From NCBI GenBank assembly GCA_029255685.2, contig CM055318.2:67427136-67491135 (forward strand): a DNA stretch of 64,000 nucleotides, in the 5' to 3' direction. Positions 13,093-24,503 of this stretch are shown here, one piece after another. Source of the stretch: Silene conica. Its lineage: Eukaryota > Streptophyta > Magnoliopsida > Caryophyllales > Caryophyllaceae. Within the stretch, counting starts at the first letter, position 1. Each line of letters opens with the position of its first letter. Under the pieces are notes generated by a model. It ran no database searches. It was not told the DNA's origin and worked only from the letters and a program-made list of their open reading frames with translations. The position numbers and the translations under genes were made by a program.

Positions 13093-13259
13093 TGAACGAA
13101 GCTTCGACTGCGAATGAAATACCAAATGTGTCATCATTAATGGAACAATATGAAATTTTGAAGGAGCATGAAACTTCAATGGAAACGGAAACATGTACTT
13201 CTAATTCAGTGGTTTTGAAAAATAATTACATATTACGCCTCAGTGTCTGTAATTTTTTA
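13093..13259 (+). CDS. Short ORF in the MULE, acidic, unknown
   Basis: About 55 codons beginning MNEASTANEIPN, rich in Glu, Thr and Ser, a composition unlike the AT-driven frames around it. It may be the first exon of a captured gene or of a lost transposase, but nothing in it identifies a family. It ends just before the repeat array begins. Confidence 0.2.
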
Positions 13260-13527
13260 TAATAACCCGTATACAATTTTCTATAGCCCTAATTTCAATT
13301 AGAAGAAATAAATTGAAATACGTATACTTTTGTGAAATTGTTTTGTATACTTTTGTGAAATTGAAACACGTATAATCTTTTATGTTGAATAAATTGCTTT
13401 TGTAAAGTACAATTTGTGAAATTGCTTTGTATTACTACGTATACTTTTTATACTGTGTTGTGTAAAATTTGTGGAATTATTATGGATTACTATGTTGAAT
13501 AAACTTTTTGATACAAAATTTATATTA

Positions 13528-16500
13528 GCTCGTATTTTGTTTACATTAGCTCGTATATTTTGGATACTAGCTCATATTCTTATATATGTTAATAACTCGT
13601 ATTCTTATTTTATTAGTTCATATTCTTTATAAATTAGCTCGTATTCTTATATTAATAGCTCGTATTCTTATCTTAATAGTTCGTATTCTTATCTTAATAG
13701 CTCGGATTCTTATTAATAGCTCGTGTTCTCATCTTAATAACTCGTGTTTTTTTTACATTAGCTCGTATTCTTTTAATATTGGTTCGTATTCTTTTATATT
13801 AGCTCGTATTCTTTTTATAGTAACTCGTATTCTTAGGGTAATAAGTTGCATTCGTATGTGCTCGTATTTTTTAGTTCGTGATTTTCTTAAGCTTGTATTC
13901 TTTTAACATTAGCACGTATTCTTATATTATTAGCTCGTATTCTTATATTAATAACTCATATTTTTTTAATATTAGCTCGTATTCTTTTTATATTAGTTCG
14001 TATTCTTCTTATATTAGCTCGTATTCTTAGGGTAATAGCTTGCATTCTGATGTGCTCGTATTTTTTAGTTCGTGATTTTCGTAAACTCGTATTCTTTTTA
14101 CATTAGCTCGCATTCTTATATTAATAGCTCGTATTCTTATATGAATAGCTCGTATTCTTATATTGATAGCTCATATTCTTATATTAATAACTCGTGTTTT
14201 TTTATATTAACTCGTATTCTTTTAATATTAACTCGTATTCTGTTTATATTAGCTCGTATTCTGTTTATATTAGCTCGTATTCTTAGGGTAATAACTTGCA
14301 TTCTGATGTGCTCGTATGCTTTAGTTCGTGATTTTTGTAAACTCGTATTCTTTTTACATAACTCGTATTCTTATATTAATAGCTTGCATTCTGATGTGCT
14401 CGTATTTTTTAGTTCGTGATTTTCGTAAACTCGTATTCTTTTTACATTAGCTCGCATTCTTGTATTAATAGCTCGTATTCTTATATGAATAGCTCGTATT
14501 TTTATATGAATAGCTCGTATTCTTATATTAATAGTTCGTATTCTTATTTTAATAACTCGTGTTTTTTTTATATTAACTCGTATTCTTTTAATACTAGGTC
14601 GTATTCTTAGGGTAATAACTTGCATTCTGATGTGCTCATAGTTTTTAGTTCGTGATTTTTGTAAACTTGTATTCTTTTACATTAGCTCGTATTCTTTTTA
14701 TATTAGCTCGTACTTTTATATTAATAGCTCATATTCTTATATGATTAACTCGTATTCTTATATTAATAGCTCGCATTCTTATCTTAATAACTCATACTTT
14801 TTTTTTTAATATTAGCTCATATTTTTTTTATATTAGCTCGTATTCTTCTTATATTAGCTCGTATTTTTAGGGTAATAGCTTGCATTCTGATGTGCTCGTA
14901 TTTTTTTAGTTCGTGATTTTCTTAAGCTCGTATTCCTTTTACATAAGCTCGTATTTTTATATTAATAGCTCGTATTCTTATTTTAATAGCTCGTACTCGT
15001 ATCTTAATAACTCGTGTTTTTTTTTATATTAACTCGTATTCTTTTAATATTAGCTCGTCTTCTTTTTATATTAGCGCGTAATGACTTGCATTCTGATGTG
15101 CTCGTATTTTTTAGTTCGTGATTTTCGTAAACTCGTACTCCTTTTACATTAGCTCCTATTCTTATATTAATAGCTCGTATTCTTATATGAATAACTCGTA
15201 TTCTTATATTAATAGCTCGTATTCTTATCTTAATAATTCGTGTTTTTTTTATATTAGCTCCTATTCTTTTAATATTAGCTCGTATTATGTTTATATTAGC
15301 TCGTATTCTTAGGGTAATAACTTGCATTCTGATGTGCTCGTATTTTTTAGTTCGTGATTTTCGTAAATTCGTATTCTTTTTACATTAGCTCGTATTCTTA
15401 TATTAATAGCTCGTATTCTTATATGAATAGCTCGTATTCTTATCTTAATAGCTCGTATTTTTATCTAAATAAATCGTGTTTTTTATATTGGCTCGTACTC
15501 TTTTATATTAAGTCATATTCTTTTTATATTAGCCCGTATTCTTAGGGTAATGATTTGCATTCTTATGTGCTCGTATTTTTTAGTTCGTGATTTTCTTAAG
15601 CTCGTATTCCTTTTACATAAGCTCGTATTCTTATATTAATAGCTCGTACTCTTATCTTAATAACTCGTGTTTTTTTTATATTAACTCGTATTTTTTTTTA
15701 ATATTAGCTCGTATTCTTTTTATATTGGCACGTAATAACTTGCATTTTGATGTACTCGTATTTTTTAGTTCGTGATTTTCGTAAACTCGTATTCGTTTTA
15801 CATTAGCTCCTATTCTTATATTAATAGCTCGAATTCTTATATGAATAGCTCGTATTCTTATATTAATAGCTCGTATTCTTATCTTAATAATTTGTGTTTT
15901 TTTATATAACTCGTATTCTGTTTATATTAGCTGGTATTCTGTTTATATTAGCTCGTATTCTTAGGGTAATAACTTGCATTCTGATGTGCTCGTATTTTTT
16001 AGTTAGTGATTTTCGTAAATTCGTATTCTTTTTACATTAACTCGTATTTTTATATTAATAGCTCGTATTCTTATATGAATAACTCGTATTCTTATCTTAA
16101 TAGCTCGTATTCTTATCTTAATAAATCGTGTTTTTTATATTGGCTCGTATTCTTTTATATTAGCTCATATTCTTTTTATATTAGCTCGTAGTCTTAGGTT
16201 ACTGATTTGCATTCTTATGTGCTCGTATTTTTTAGTTCGTAATTTTCTTAAGCTCGTGTTCCTTTAACATAAGCTCGTATTCTTATATTAATAGCTCGTA
16301 CTTTTATCTTAATAACTCGTGTTTTTTTTTATATTAACTCGTATTCTTTTAATATTAGCTCGTATTGTGTTTACATTTAGCTTGTATTCTTAGCTTAATA
16401 GCTCGTATTATTTTTATATTAGCTCGTATTCTTTTAATATTAGCTCTTATTTTGTAACTCGTATTCTTTTATTTATACCTCGTAATTTTAATTGCTCAAT

Positions 16501-16560
16501 ATATCATCAAAATGTACTTTTTACGTTAGCTCGTATTCTTATCGCAAATAGCTCGTATTT
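13528..16560. repeat. 3-kb minisatellite array with higher-order structure
   Basis: The base unit is about 20-24 bp around AGCTCGTATTCTTATATTAA. These are organised into longer blocks marked by CTTGCATTCTGATGTGCTCG near 14038, 14295, 14385, 14620, 14878, 15085, 15323 and 15973, with near matches between. Most blocks are about 185-260 bp. Both strands give spurious long frames. It is confined to the Mutator-like element. Confidence 0.93.
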
Positions 16561-16640
16561 TTATGCGTCCATATATCATTAAACTTTAACGAGTACTTAA
16601 TGTTTGGTGTAAAAATATACCTCAAATTAATGTTGGTTCG

Positions 16641-16838
16641 ATGCGTTTTTCGTTCTTGATGTCGATACAAATTGCTTCTTGTTTACCGAAATATAATTCG
16701 ATACATTTTTCCGCCTTGCTGGATATACAAATCGCTTTCCTTCAGTCATCTTCAAATCAAATTTTGGTGGGAGAGAACTTTGTTATGACTGTCGTCAACA
16801 AAGAATTAAGAAAAGTTTACTGGATGTTAATTAGATAA
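16641..16838 (+). CDS. Small ORF near the right end of the MULE, unknown
   Basis: 65 codons (MRFSFLMSIQ...). No family is recognised. It sits just after the repeat array and before the right end of the element. It is probably non-coding. Confidence 0.12.
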   Translation: MRFSFLMSIQIASCLPKYNSIHFSALLDIQIAFLQSSSNQILVGENFVMTVVNKELRKVYWMLIR

Positions 16839-16954
16839 GTATTTGTTTTGTAGTGGGCTTTAATAAAAGAAATTACTAGATTAGATATTATATGGGCCTG
16901 ATGTACCATGCTTTCCTACACCCAGATGTAGGATCCTATTTGTGCTCGACGAAG

Positions 16955-17069
16955 TGGAAGATCTAACACAAAATTAACTTACTAATAATTAATGCGACAC
17001 CTATTTTATTTGAAAATAAAGCATTGCTAAACATTAGTTTTTTAGTTCATTCATTTTTCATACGCTTAT
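16955..17069 (+). repeat. Duplicated segment, left copy, part 2
   Basis: Continues the segment broken by the Mutator-like element and aligns with about 52812-52932 of the right copy. Its last five bases (CTTAT, 17065-17069) are the target duplication of the 34-kb nest. Confidence 0.85.
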
Positions 17070-18019
17070 TGTAACATCCCGTATTTTCGTAAATAATATT
17101 TTAATGATTTTAAAGTATTTTTCGGAATATAATATTATTTTAATAATAAATCGTAAATTTAATTTAAGTTTTTCCGTTAAGTTCCGTCTTAAGAATATTT
17201 AATTCATAAGATGTCATTCGCTTGGCATTTTAATTCCGACTTGAGTCCGTATCTTAAACAAATAACCCGACTCAAATAAAAAGAAAGGACAATATAAACC
17301 CCACCCTAAACCCTCCTTCATCGACATCCCATTTCATTTTACAGTAAACAAACTCATCTCCATTTTCACTTTTCTTAGGAGCTTCAAATCATCATCTCGA
17401 CCCCTTCACGAACTCGTAACGAGGTAATTTTTATATTTTCGGAATCCTCTCGAGATTTGCAAGCTTTCTATCTCTTTCAATTTCTGTTTTACTTAATTCG
17501 AAAATTGGGTTGTTTTGCCCTAAATTACGTTTTAGGCTCCTAATATGGTTTTTCTTGTGTTTTAAGGCGAGAATTTGGAGGACTTGACTCAAGACTCTTA
17601 TATTGTAGACGAGAGCTTGGAGGAAGACGCATAAAAGGTGACTTTGATGAGTAATTCGGCATTTTTGTTAAAGTAGCACAATTTGTGTTGTTCTTGTGTG
17701 TGGTTTCTGATTTTTGAGTTGTTAATGAAGTATGGACATAGGAATATGTTAGGAATTGGGTTTACATGTTCTTCACATGATAATTAAAGTTTTATGATGT
17801 TTCATATGCTTTTATGTTTATTTTCAGTTTTTGCAAAGTTAAGACGAATACAAAGTTTGATCTTCATATGTGTCTCTTGTCGAATTTAATGCTTGCTTAT
17901 AGTTCATATGTATGATTAATATGCTGGGCAAACTTGTGTTGTTGCGATTTTTAAGAATTGTATCGATTTGTTGAAGTTTAGAACAAATGGCGAATTTGCG
18001 AAAAATCAGCTCAGGGACT

Positions 18020-18312
18020 CAGAGCCGGTCGACCGGCTGAGAGGTCGTCTTCAGTGTTTTGCGTATTTTGAAAAAAATTGTGAAGAAGAGCTCAGCCGGG
18101 TGGCCGGCCGCCGGTTGACTGGCTGAGACTCCTTGTTGTTTGTTTTAGTTTGCGTAGAAGAGGAATAGGGAGTTGGTCTCCCAGCCGGGTGGCCGGCGGG
18201 CGGTCGACCGGCTGGGGACCCTTCCTCGTATATGTTGTTTTTCGAAAGGCTGTTAGTGAAGGGGTTGTCAGCCGGTTGACCGGCAGCCTGTCTGCAACCG
18301 GCTGAGGACCCT
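18020..18312 (+). repeat. GC-rich inverted-repeat set in LTR A1
   Basis: Four blocks, each framed by CAGCCGG or GAGCCGG on the left and CCGGCTGAG or CCGGCTGGG on the right (one reads ACTGGCTGAG). Each can fold on itself, and all stand out from an AT-rich background. The first holds the palindrome CCGGTCGACCGG. The same set exists in A2 at 29212-29607. Confidence 0.8.
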
Positions 18313-18460
18313 TTTCACCTTAAAATCGATTTAACTTTTGATCGACTTGTCCGATTTGCTTGAGACTTGTTCCGTATGCTTAATCCGTGTGTTTGAGGTC
18401 CCCGGAGTACGGGTGGCACTATATTGGGTTCGGAAATGGAGTGAGGATAGAGACCCCCCG

Positions 18461-18474
18461 TTCGGGTAACCGAA
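18461..18474 (+). other. Stem-loop with GTAA loop, upstream member (A1)
   Basis: TTCGG (18461-18465), loop GTAA, CCGAA (18470-18474). This is one of four such structures in the two A-family LTRs; all four loops fit the GNRA rule and the stems differ. It lies just before the stem-loop array. Confidence 0.6.
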
Positions 18475-18571
18475 AGGGAAAACGGCTCTCCCTCAACTTA
18501 GTTCCCGGGGTCAATTAAGTGTTGTTTAGAGGTCAGTAAAGTTAGGACTAAGGACCTGGTTGTAGTACATA

Positions 18572-19090
18572 TCGGAATATGTCTGAGTTGGGACCGCTAG
18601 AGTACGATATGTACTGATGTTTGATGCGTGTCAAGCTATGGTCTGAGTGGTGATCCTCTAGTTTAACATGTGAGTGTTTGTGGCGTGACGACCTAGTCTG
18701 AGTTGCGACGTATGGACCGTCTCGTGTATGGATGATGCGGTAGGGAAATGTCTGGTTTGCGACCTCTGCCCTATCGTGAATTTGTTTGACCGTAGTGGGT
18801 TGGGTCTGAGTTGGGATCCCGATTTCATTACGAAGAGTAATGGTTCTGACTGAGTTGAGTTATGAACCATTATTAGCTGATTGGTATCCATCCGTGCCTG
18901 AGTTGCGGCTACGAGTGTATGCTTGCTGATTTGTGTACCAGGATTACCTGAGTTGGGGTGTGACTTGGACACTGCTGATTTGTGTCTAGTGCTTGCCTGA
19001 GTTGCGGTAGGTTCTAGATACTGCTGATTGCATCTGCTTGCCTGAGTTGGGGTATATTCTCAAATGTTGTTGATTGATTGTGTTAGATAG
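18572..19090 (+). repeat. Stem-loop array in LTR A1
   Basis: About ten repeats share a core close to TCTGAGTTGGGAC. Arms differ but pair. Examples: AGTACATATC with GATATGTACT (first unit); GGTAGGG with CCCTATC; TAATGGTTC with GAACCATTA (18839-18873); GTCTAG with CTAGAT. The unit at 18791-18832 can form 14 pairs with one bulge. Some units, such as that near 18890, pair poorly. The array occupies the same place in the LTR as the array in A2 but has a different core. Confidence 0.75.
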
Positions 19091-19179
19091 AGTGTTATTG
19101 ATTTTAGAACTGTTCGTCCAAGGCATTGGACGACTCTTAGTCTGATTTCGTAAATGGTTTGGACTGAAAGACCCCCCGG

Positions 19180-19191
19180 CCGGGCAACCGG
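19180..19191 (+). other. Stem-loop with GCAA loop, downstream member (A1)
   Basis: CCGG, loop GCAA, CCGG. It lies just after the array and mirrors the upstream member at 18461. Confidence 0.55.
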
Positions 19192-19374
19192 AAGGAAGAC
19201 CGGCTCTCTTTTCAAATAGTTTCCGAAGTTAGTTGAGAGCCTTTGCAAGTATTGCATGTTGATATGAGATTGAGATATTGATATATATATGCTTCACATG
19301 TTATAAATGCTGGAGTATGTTGGATGCTTTATGTGTTACGTGTCGTTAACAATAGGTGGCTAGGAGAACTCTAG

Positions 19375-19951
19375 TGTAACAACCCGACCCACCACGGTCG
19401 TAACACACCCCCAATAAGATGGGAGGTAAGCCTTTGGGCCCATTATTTGTCCTCACTTAAGCCCAAAAGCACAAGGCCTTGTTACTAAATGGTGGGTGGG
19501 AGCTATTATAAACATATCACAAGCCTCACATTCTACCGATGTGGGACACATCTCCACACAAACTCATATCATACTCTTGGGGTGTTACAAACTCCCCCAC
19601 TTAAAGAACACAACGTCCTCGTTGTGCCTCAACCTTGACCGCAGCCAAGCCCAGAATCCTCCCCCGCTAGGTGTGTGACCCGGGTACTCCCGACCACAGG
19701 CTCACCACACGGTCGCAGGGTCGCTCTGATACCATTTGTAACAACCCGACCCACCACGGTCGTAACACACCCCCAATAAGATGGGAGGTAAGCCTTTGGG
19801 CCCATTATTTGTCCTCACTTAAGCCCAAAAGCACAAGGCCTTGTTACTAAATGGTGGGTGGGAGCTATTATAAACATATCACAAGCCTCACATTCTACCG
19901 ATGTGGGACACATCTCCACACAAACTCATATCATACTCTTGGGGTGTTACA
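19375..19951 (-). mobile_element. TRIM retrotransposon, complete
   Basis: Two 215-bp LTRs (19375-19589 and 19737-19951) look identical by eye. They flank a 147-bp interior. On the minus strand the 5' LTR ends GTTGTTACA, then two bases, then the primer site TGGTATCAGAGC (19723-19734). A polypurine run (AAGTGGGGGAG) precedes the 3' LTR. The 5-bp duplication TCTAG flanks it (19370-19374, 19952-19956), and A2 shows the empty site near 30750. It has no coding capacity, as is usual for TRIMs, so another element must supply proteins. The LTR contains GTCCCACATCGG, seen in several plant TRIM families. Confidence 0.95.
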
Positions 19952-20237
19952 TCTAGTCACTCCCCACTAATTGTGGCGTACATGTTTACATGTATGTAGG
20001 TATATAACATATTGGTGGCTGATGGGTTACAGTGGAGGCTAGCGAGCGATGATCCATTCATCATTGACTTACCTTTCTTATCGTGTAGCTAGACCTAGTC
20101 GTTTTGGTTTTCATACTTGAGTACCTGTAGGGATGTGCCATCCCAGGCTGTTTTGTATTTATACTTCCGTACTTAGACATATACTTATCTATGTTTTGGT
20201 TTATATCAATTTGTACAGTTTAGGTTTAATTCACCTC

Positions 20238-21812
20238 TGATGCGTGTCTATTTTATGATGTTTTACATCTATTTTTACACGCATTTTGTCGCTCATTTAC
20301 TATGTTTTAGCCATTATTTCCCAACAATTGTCTAATTTCGTATTTTTATGCTCTTTTCCAGAATTATGCGAAAAAAGGACGGTTTTATACCAAATTTCTG
20401 CCCTCGGGATTTTTACATAATCAAGGAACGTGGATAAGTCAACTCGAAGCGCGAACCAATTACCAAGAAGTCAAACCGAGAATAAATCAAGGCTGACCTA
20501 CAGGAAAGTAGGTCGACCGACCTACTACTCTTGTCGGTCGACCAGGGGACTGTTATAAAAAGACCAGAAGTCCACCAAGCCCGACAAGAGGTCGACCGAC
20601 CTCATCACATGGTCGGTCAACCACAGCGCAGTCTCAGAAAATTTCGCAAAGCCCATTCAAGTGATTAGGTCATTAGGAAACTCTTTATTTCCGCCTATTT
20701 AAGCTAATCTCGGGATTAGGGTTGATCATCTATTATCTAGCATCCAGAAAGTTTATCATTGAGTACCATCTAGTTTTTAGTTTTAATCTTTCAATTATCA
20801 TCAAACACTTTTCTTTAGTTTTATTCATTGTAATCATCAATCTTTCCGCGATACTCAAAAAAGTTTGTTCCTTTCTGCCGTAATCCTTGTTTCCGGTAAT
20901 TCTCTTCTTAGTTTCAGTTTCATTATTGTTATTTTAGACTTGCTTGCATCCGGTTTAAGTTAGAATCCCAAAGCCTTTATTGTTATCGCATGCGTAGATT
21001 AATGATCGCTAAGAATTCCGTCTTTATTAATGTTATTATTGTTATTTCAGTTTCCATGAGTAGCTAAATTACATATGTTCGGATATATGTAGGGAGTAAT
21101 ATGCGTAGATGGTGCGAATTCCGAGACCGGCTGTGGCAGGGCCTTGGTCGGCCGACCAGCTTAACTGGTCGGTCGACTGCGGTGTTGGTCGGCCGACTGG
21201 ACTAGTTGGTCAGTCGACCGACGCGCGTATGTTTTCAGACCGTTTTTCTTCGTCGACCATAATAACCTACAATGAGACTGAAAGGAGACTTGTAGGATGT
21301 TAGTAATGACCTACCCAAGATTGAGAGATACGGGAAGGGCATTGGTTTACGCTTTAAGACGGCTAGGTTACTTAAGACTGAAAGGTATGTGACCTAGAAA
21401 TTTAGGAATCACCCTTATTGTTGACACCCAATAATTGTGAGACCTAGGAACTAATAGCATAGGCCGAAATGAGCTATTAGGTACCATAGACCGAAAGGAT
21501 ATGTTACACCCCTTACGCGACTGCAATACATGTTGACTTAGGATTTACACCATCGTAGTTATTTACTACCCGAACATCCTAGCATGCTTTTTACTATAGT
21601 TTTATCTCATTCATATTTACTTGTTTTATTTTATATTTAATTCTAGACTTAGTGACAATCAATATAAACCCCCACTTTTGTTACCCTAAAACATTGACAT
21701 CAAACAATAAATATTCCCCACCTCTCTGTGGTTCGACCCTGACTTTCACTATCTATAGTTAAAGTTTAGGAATTATAAATTTTATCTTTGACGCCTTCAA
21801 CGACGGGCATCA
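20238..21812 (+). repeat. 5' LTR of the Athila-type element
   Basis: 1575 bp, paired with 49848-51411 (1564 bp). The two have scattered substitutions and small gaps, so this is an older insertion than element B or the TRIM. It contains GGTCGACC-type palindromes at 20511-20535, around 20588-20622 and at 21146-21222. In the 3' LTR the first of these has lost about 13 bp. Confidence 0.93.
20499..20625 (+). repeat. GGTCGACC paired-palindrome module, Athila LTR
   Basis: TACAGGAAAG is followed by GGTCGACCGACC (20511-20522) and a second palindrome CGGTCGACC. About 50 bp later a second pair follows: GGTCGACCGACC near 20589, and a diverged partner GGTCGGTCAACC. The layout matches the modules at 23506, 44624 and 47919. 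Confidence 0.85.
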
Positions 21813-21817
21813 AATTT

Positions 21818-21835
21818 TGGCGCCGTTGCCGGGGA
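21818..21835 (+). other. tRNA-Asp primer-binding site (Athila)
   Basis: TGGCGCCGTTGCCGGGGA, five bases after the 5' LTR, complementary to the 3' end of plant aspartate tRNA. This primer is typical of the Athila clade. Confidence 0.92.
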
Positions 21836-21927
21836 GGTGACGCCAGTGTTTATTGTTTATTGTTTTTGTTTTTGTTCGGAACTTTGTTCCTTAAACCTTC
21901 TCACTTTTTTCTTGTAGTTTCCGTCTT

Positions 21928-24389
21928 ATGCGCAGGTCGATTCAAGGAGATCTCCTACCACTTGACCTTGAGATTGAGAGAACCCTTAGAGCAAGAAGAA
22001 AGCATCTTCTAGAGAGTAAGGAAGTAGGTTCACCATCTTCTCTATTTCAAGAAGACATCTTTGATCCACCATCACCAAAACTATCACCTTAAAGTCCACT
22101 TACACCCAAAACACCCATAACTACATACTTCCAAACCTTTGAAGAAGAGGACGAAAAGATGGCCGAAGAAGCAAGTATAGCCAGTCACTCCTTGCCACAG
22201 GTGAAGGACCTATACAAAGGGTTCACCTTACCTGCGGGCACGGGGAAGCCATTTGAGGCCAAGCCTTCCTACATCTCCATGGTGGAGAGAAATCAATTTG
22301 GAGGCGCGGCCAATGAAGATGCAGCTAAGCATATTGAAATCTTCACAGATTACATATGCTCCATAGCACCCCCAGATGGAGTGACGCAAGATCAAATTAA
22401 AGAAACTATGTTCATCTTTTCCCTCTGAGACTCGGCGAGGGATTGGTATCATGACTTAGACCGCACTGCTGCGGGAGTAACAGATTGGAACACATTAGCC
22501 TTGGCTTTCTATAGGAAATACTATTCCGCAGCCAAGACTAATGCCTTGAGGGCGCAGATTACCAGCTTTAAACGGGGAGCTTCGGAAGACTTCAGCGAGG
22601 CTTGGACTAGGTTCAAGAGACTCGTTCGATCCATACCCCATCATGGATTCGAACACTGGTTTCTATGTAACCAGTTCTATAATGGCCTCTATGACGATAA
22701 CCGGGCCTATTTGGATGCTGCGGCCAATGGGAGGTTCCAAGAGAACTCGGGAGAGACTAAGGGTCTCAAGATTATAGAAGATGTTGTTGTACATCGTGCT
22801 GAACACGGGACTTCCCGTGGTAACCAAATGAAGGCTGAGTCTAACGTTGCAGCTATTGAGGCCTTAATGGCTAAACTTGACAATCTTGAGGTTAATAGTG
22901 GGAAGTTCGAGATTGGGAGTGGGAGTAAAGGTGGCATGTACCAAGTGAATGTCGTTCAAGACGGACCGTTCGTTTGTGAGAGATGCGGTGGAGAGGGGCA
23001 TGTTTCCAAATTATGTACTTTGTCAAACGAAACATGCACGGCTTTCCAACACTACGGCGGAAATAATTTCTATGACCCTAATAATAACAACATCCACCCA
23101 AACATGAGATGGACGAGTCAAAACGTCCTCAACCCACAACATCAACAACCACAACAAAACTCCGCTTATATCCCTCCGCACAAGCAAAACTATCAAAAAC
23201 CCCCTTTCGTCCCACAACCACCTTCTAACCCACCACCGAATACGGATGCTCTCATCCAAAATCTCATTGGGTTAGTTCAAAAGGAGTCACAGGCACGGGA
23301 GGCGGGTATGAAGATGTTAGAGTCCCAAATTGCTCAAATTGCGAGCAAGAATGATACTAGGGCTCCGGGTCAACTTCCGACCAAGAAGGACCAAAAGAAA
23401 GAGACTCTTAACATCATATCATTGCGGAGCGGGGCTAAAGTAGGAGGCGAGAATGCAGGTGGAAAGAAAAAGGAGAAACAGCCGAAGACGAGCAACAACG
23501 AGTCTGGTCGACCGACCCAGGAGCAAGGTCGACCGACCACGGCGCAGATTCCAGAAACTCCTGATGTACAGGAAACAGGTCGACCGACCAAGGAGCAGGG
23601 TCGACCGACCTCCGACGCTGAACAGGCGGAATCCTTCCGGCCTGAAATGCTAGACAACCTAAGGGACTTCCTATTTCGGGGTGACAAGACCCCCAAATTT
23701 TTAAGAAGAGCTGCAAATGCTGAAAGTTCCGCCCCTCCTTATCCGGAGAGACTCGTACCAACTAAGGAACAGGTATCTTTTGATAAATTTAAAGACGTTA
23801 TTCGTTCATTAAATGTTCAAGTACCGTTTTTAGAATTAGTTCAACAAGTTCCTGCATATCTAAAGTTCATGAGACAACTTTTATCACGAAAGCAGTCTCT
23901 AGATAAAGTTGAGTCGGTAGCCCTTACCGAAGAGTCCTCCAGTTTTCTGTCTCATGTTATTGCCCCTCATAAGCTAGAGGACCCTGGGAGTTTTTCTGTA
24001 CCTTGCAACATAGGGACCTTTCCAGTCAAAAAGGCCTTATGTGACCTAGGGGTTAGCATTAGTGTTATGCCCTTGAGCGTGGCCTTGAAGCTAGGAATGA
24101 CCAATTTTGCAGTAACTAGTATGACTGTCTAAATGGCCGACCGTACATCTATGGAACCCATAGGGGTGTTGGAAAACATCCTTGTGCGCATTGACAGGTT
24201 TTTCTTCCCGGTTGACTTTGTAGTCTTGGACATCCCTGAGGATGTCCATATACCCATCATACTAGGGAGACCATTCCTTCACACCGCGGGAGCCATCATT
24301 GTTGTAGGTAGTGGGACATTGACCTTTAAGGTAAGGAAACATTCTATCATCTATGGTCTATCTTATACGAAGAAAGATGCTATGACCCC
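21928..24389 (+). pseudogene. gag: Athila Gag and protease-like domain, part 1, three stops
   Basis: The frame opens at ATG 21928 (MRRSIQGDLLPLD, the usual Athila Gag start). It runs through the Gag core (YRKYYSAAKTNALR, near residues 195-230), a zinc knuckle (CERCGGEGHVSKLC) near residue 350, a proline/glutamine-rich linker, four GRPT repeats (23506-23610) and a retropepsin-like domain with the degenerate motif CDLGVS and ILGRPFL. In-frame stops: TAA at 22090, TGA at 22426 and TAA at 24130. The last two fit single C-to-T changes. A hAT transposon interrupts the frame at 24389; it resumes at 47261. It would form the particle and bind RNA if intact. Confidence 0.9.
23506..23610 (+). repeat. 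GGTCGACC paired-palindrome module inside gag
   Basis: GGTCGACCGACC occurs at 23506-23517, 23527-23538, 23578-23589 and 23599-23610: two pairs separated by about 40 bp that include TACAGGAAA. All four are in the same reading frame and encode Gly-Arg-Pro-Thr. The same module occurs in non-coding parts of this element and in an unrelated copia element. Confidence 0.93.
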
Positions 24390-24503
24390 CAGTGGCGGAT
24401 CCAGGATTCGAGACAAGGGGTGGCAAAGTACGAAAAAAATATTATACATTAAATTCTAATATCGTCAATACATAATAATATAATTACAAATTAAAGGAAA
24501 AAA

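Larger units (their letters stand above)
12635..16944. mobile_element. Probable Mutator-like element (MULE), non-autonomous
   Basis: A 4.31-kb insertion flanked by the perfect 10-bp duplication CTCGACGAAG (12625-12634 and 16945-16954). The empty site is present in the paralogue near 52809. A target duplication of 9-11 bp is the mark of the Mutator superfamily. The ends are only weakly inverted: the left end has a palindrome GATGTACAAT...ATTGTACATC and the right end reads, inverted, a related stretch with GGTACATC. No MURA-type transposase is visible. Most of the element is a minisatellite array. Other superfamilies making 10-bp duplications are less likely. Confidence 0.65.

Noticed and set aside
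13586..16191. Series of 60-115-codon frames in the repeat array on both strands
   Set aside because: They arise because the ~21-bp unit is a multiple of three and AT-rich. The peptides are simple repeats in opposite directions.
19375..19589. TRIM of the Cassandra type, with a 5S rRNA-like promoter
   Set aside because: I looked for 5S internal promoter sequence in the 215-bp LTR and saw none. It is a different TRIM family.
23370..23761. Minus-strand frames with GRP repeats opposite the Athila gag
   Set aside because: They are shadows of the palindromic GGTCGACC repeats, which read alike on both strands.
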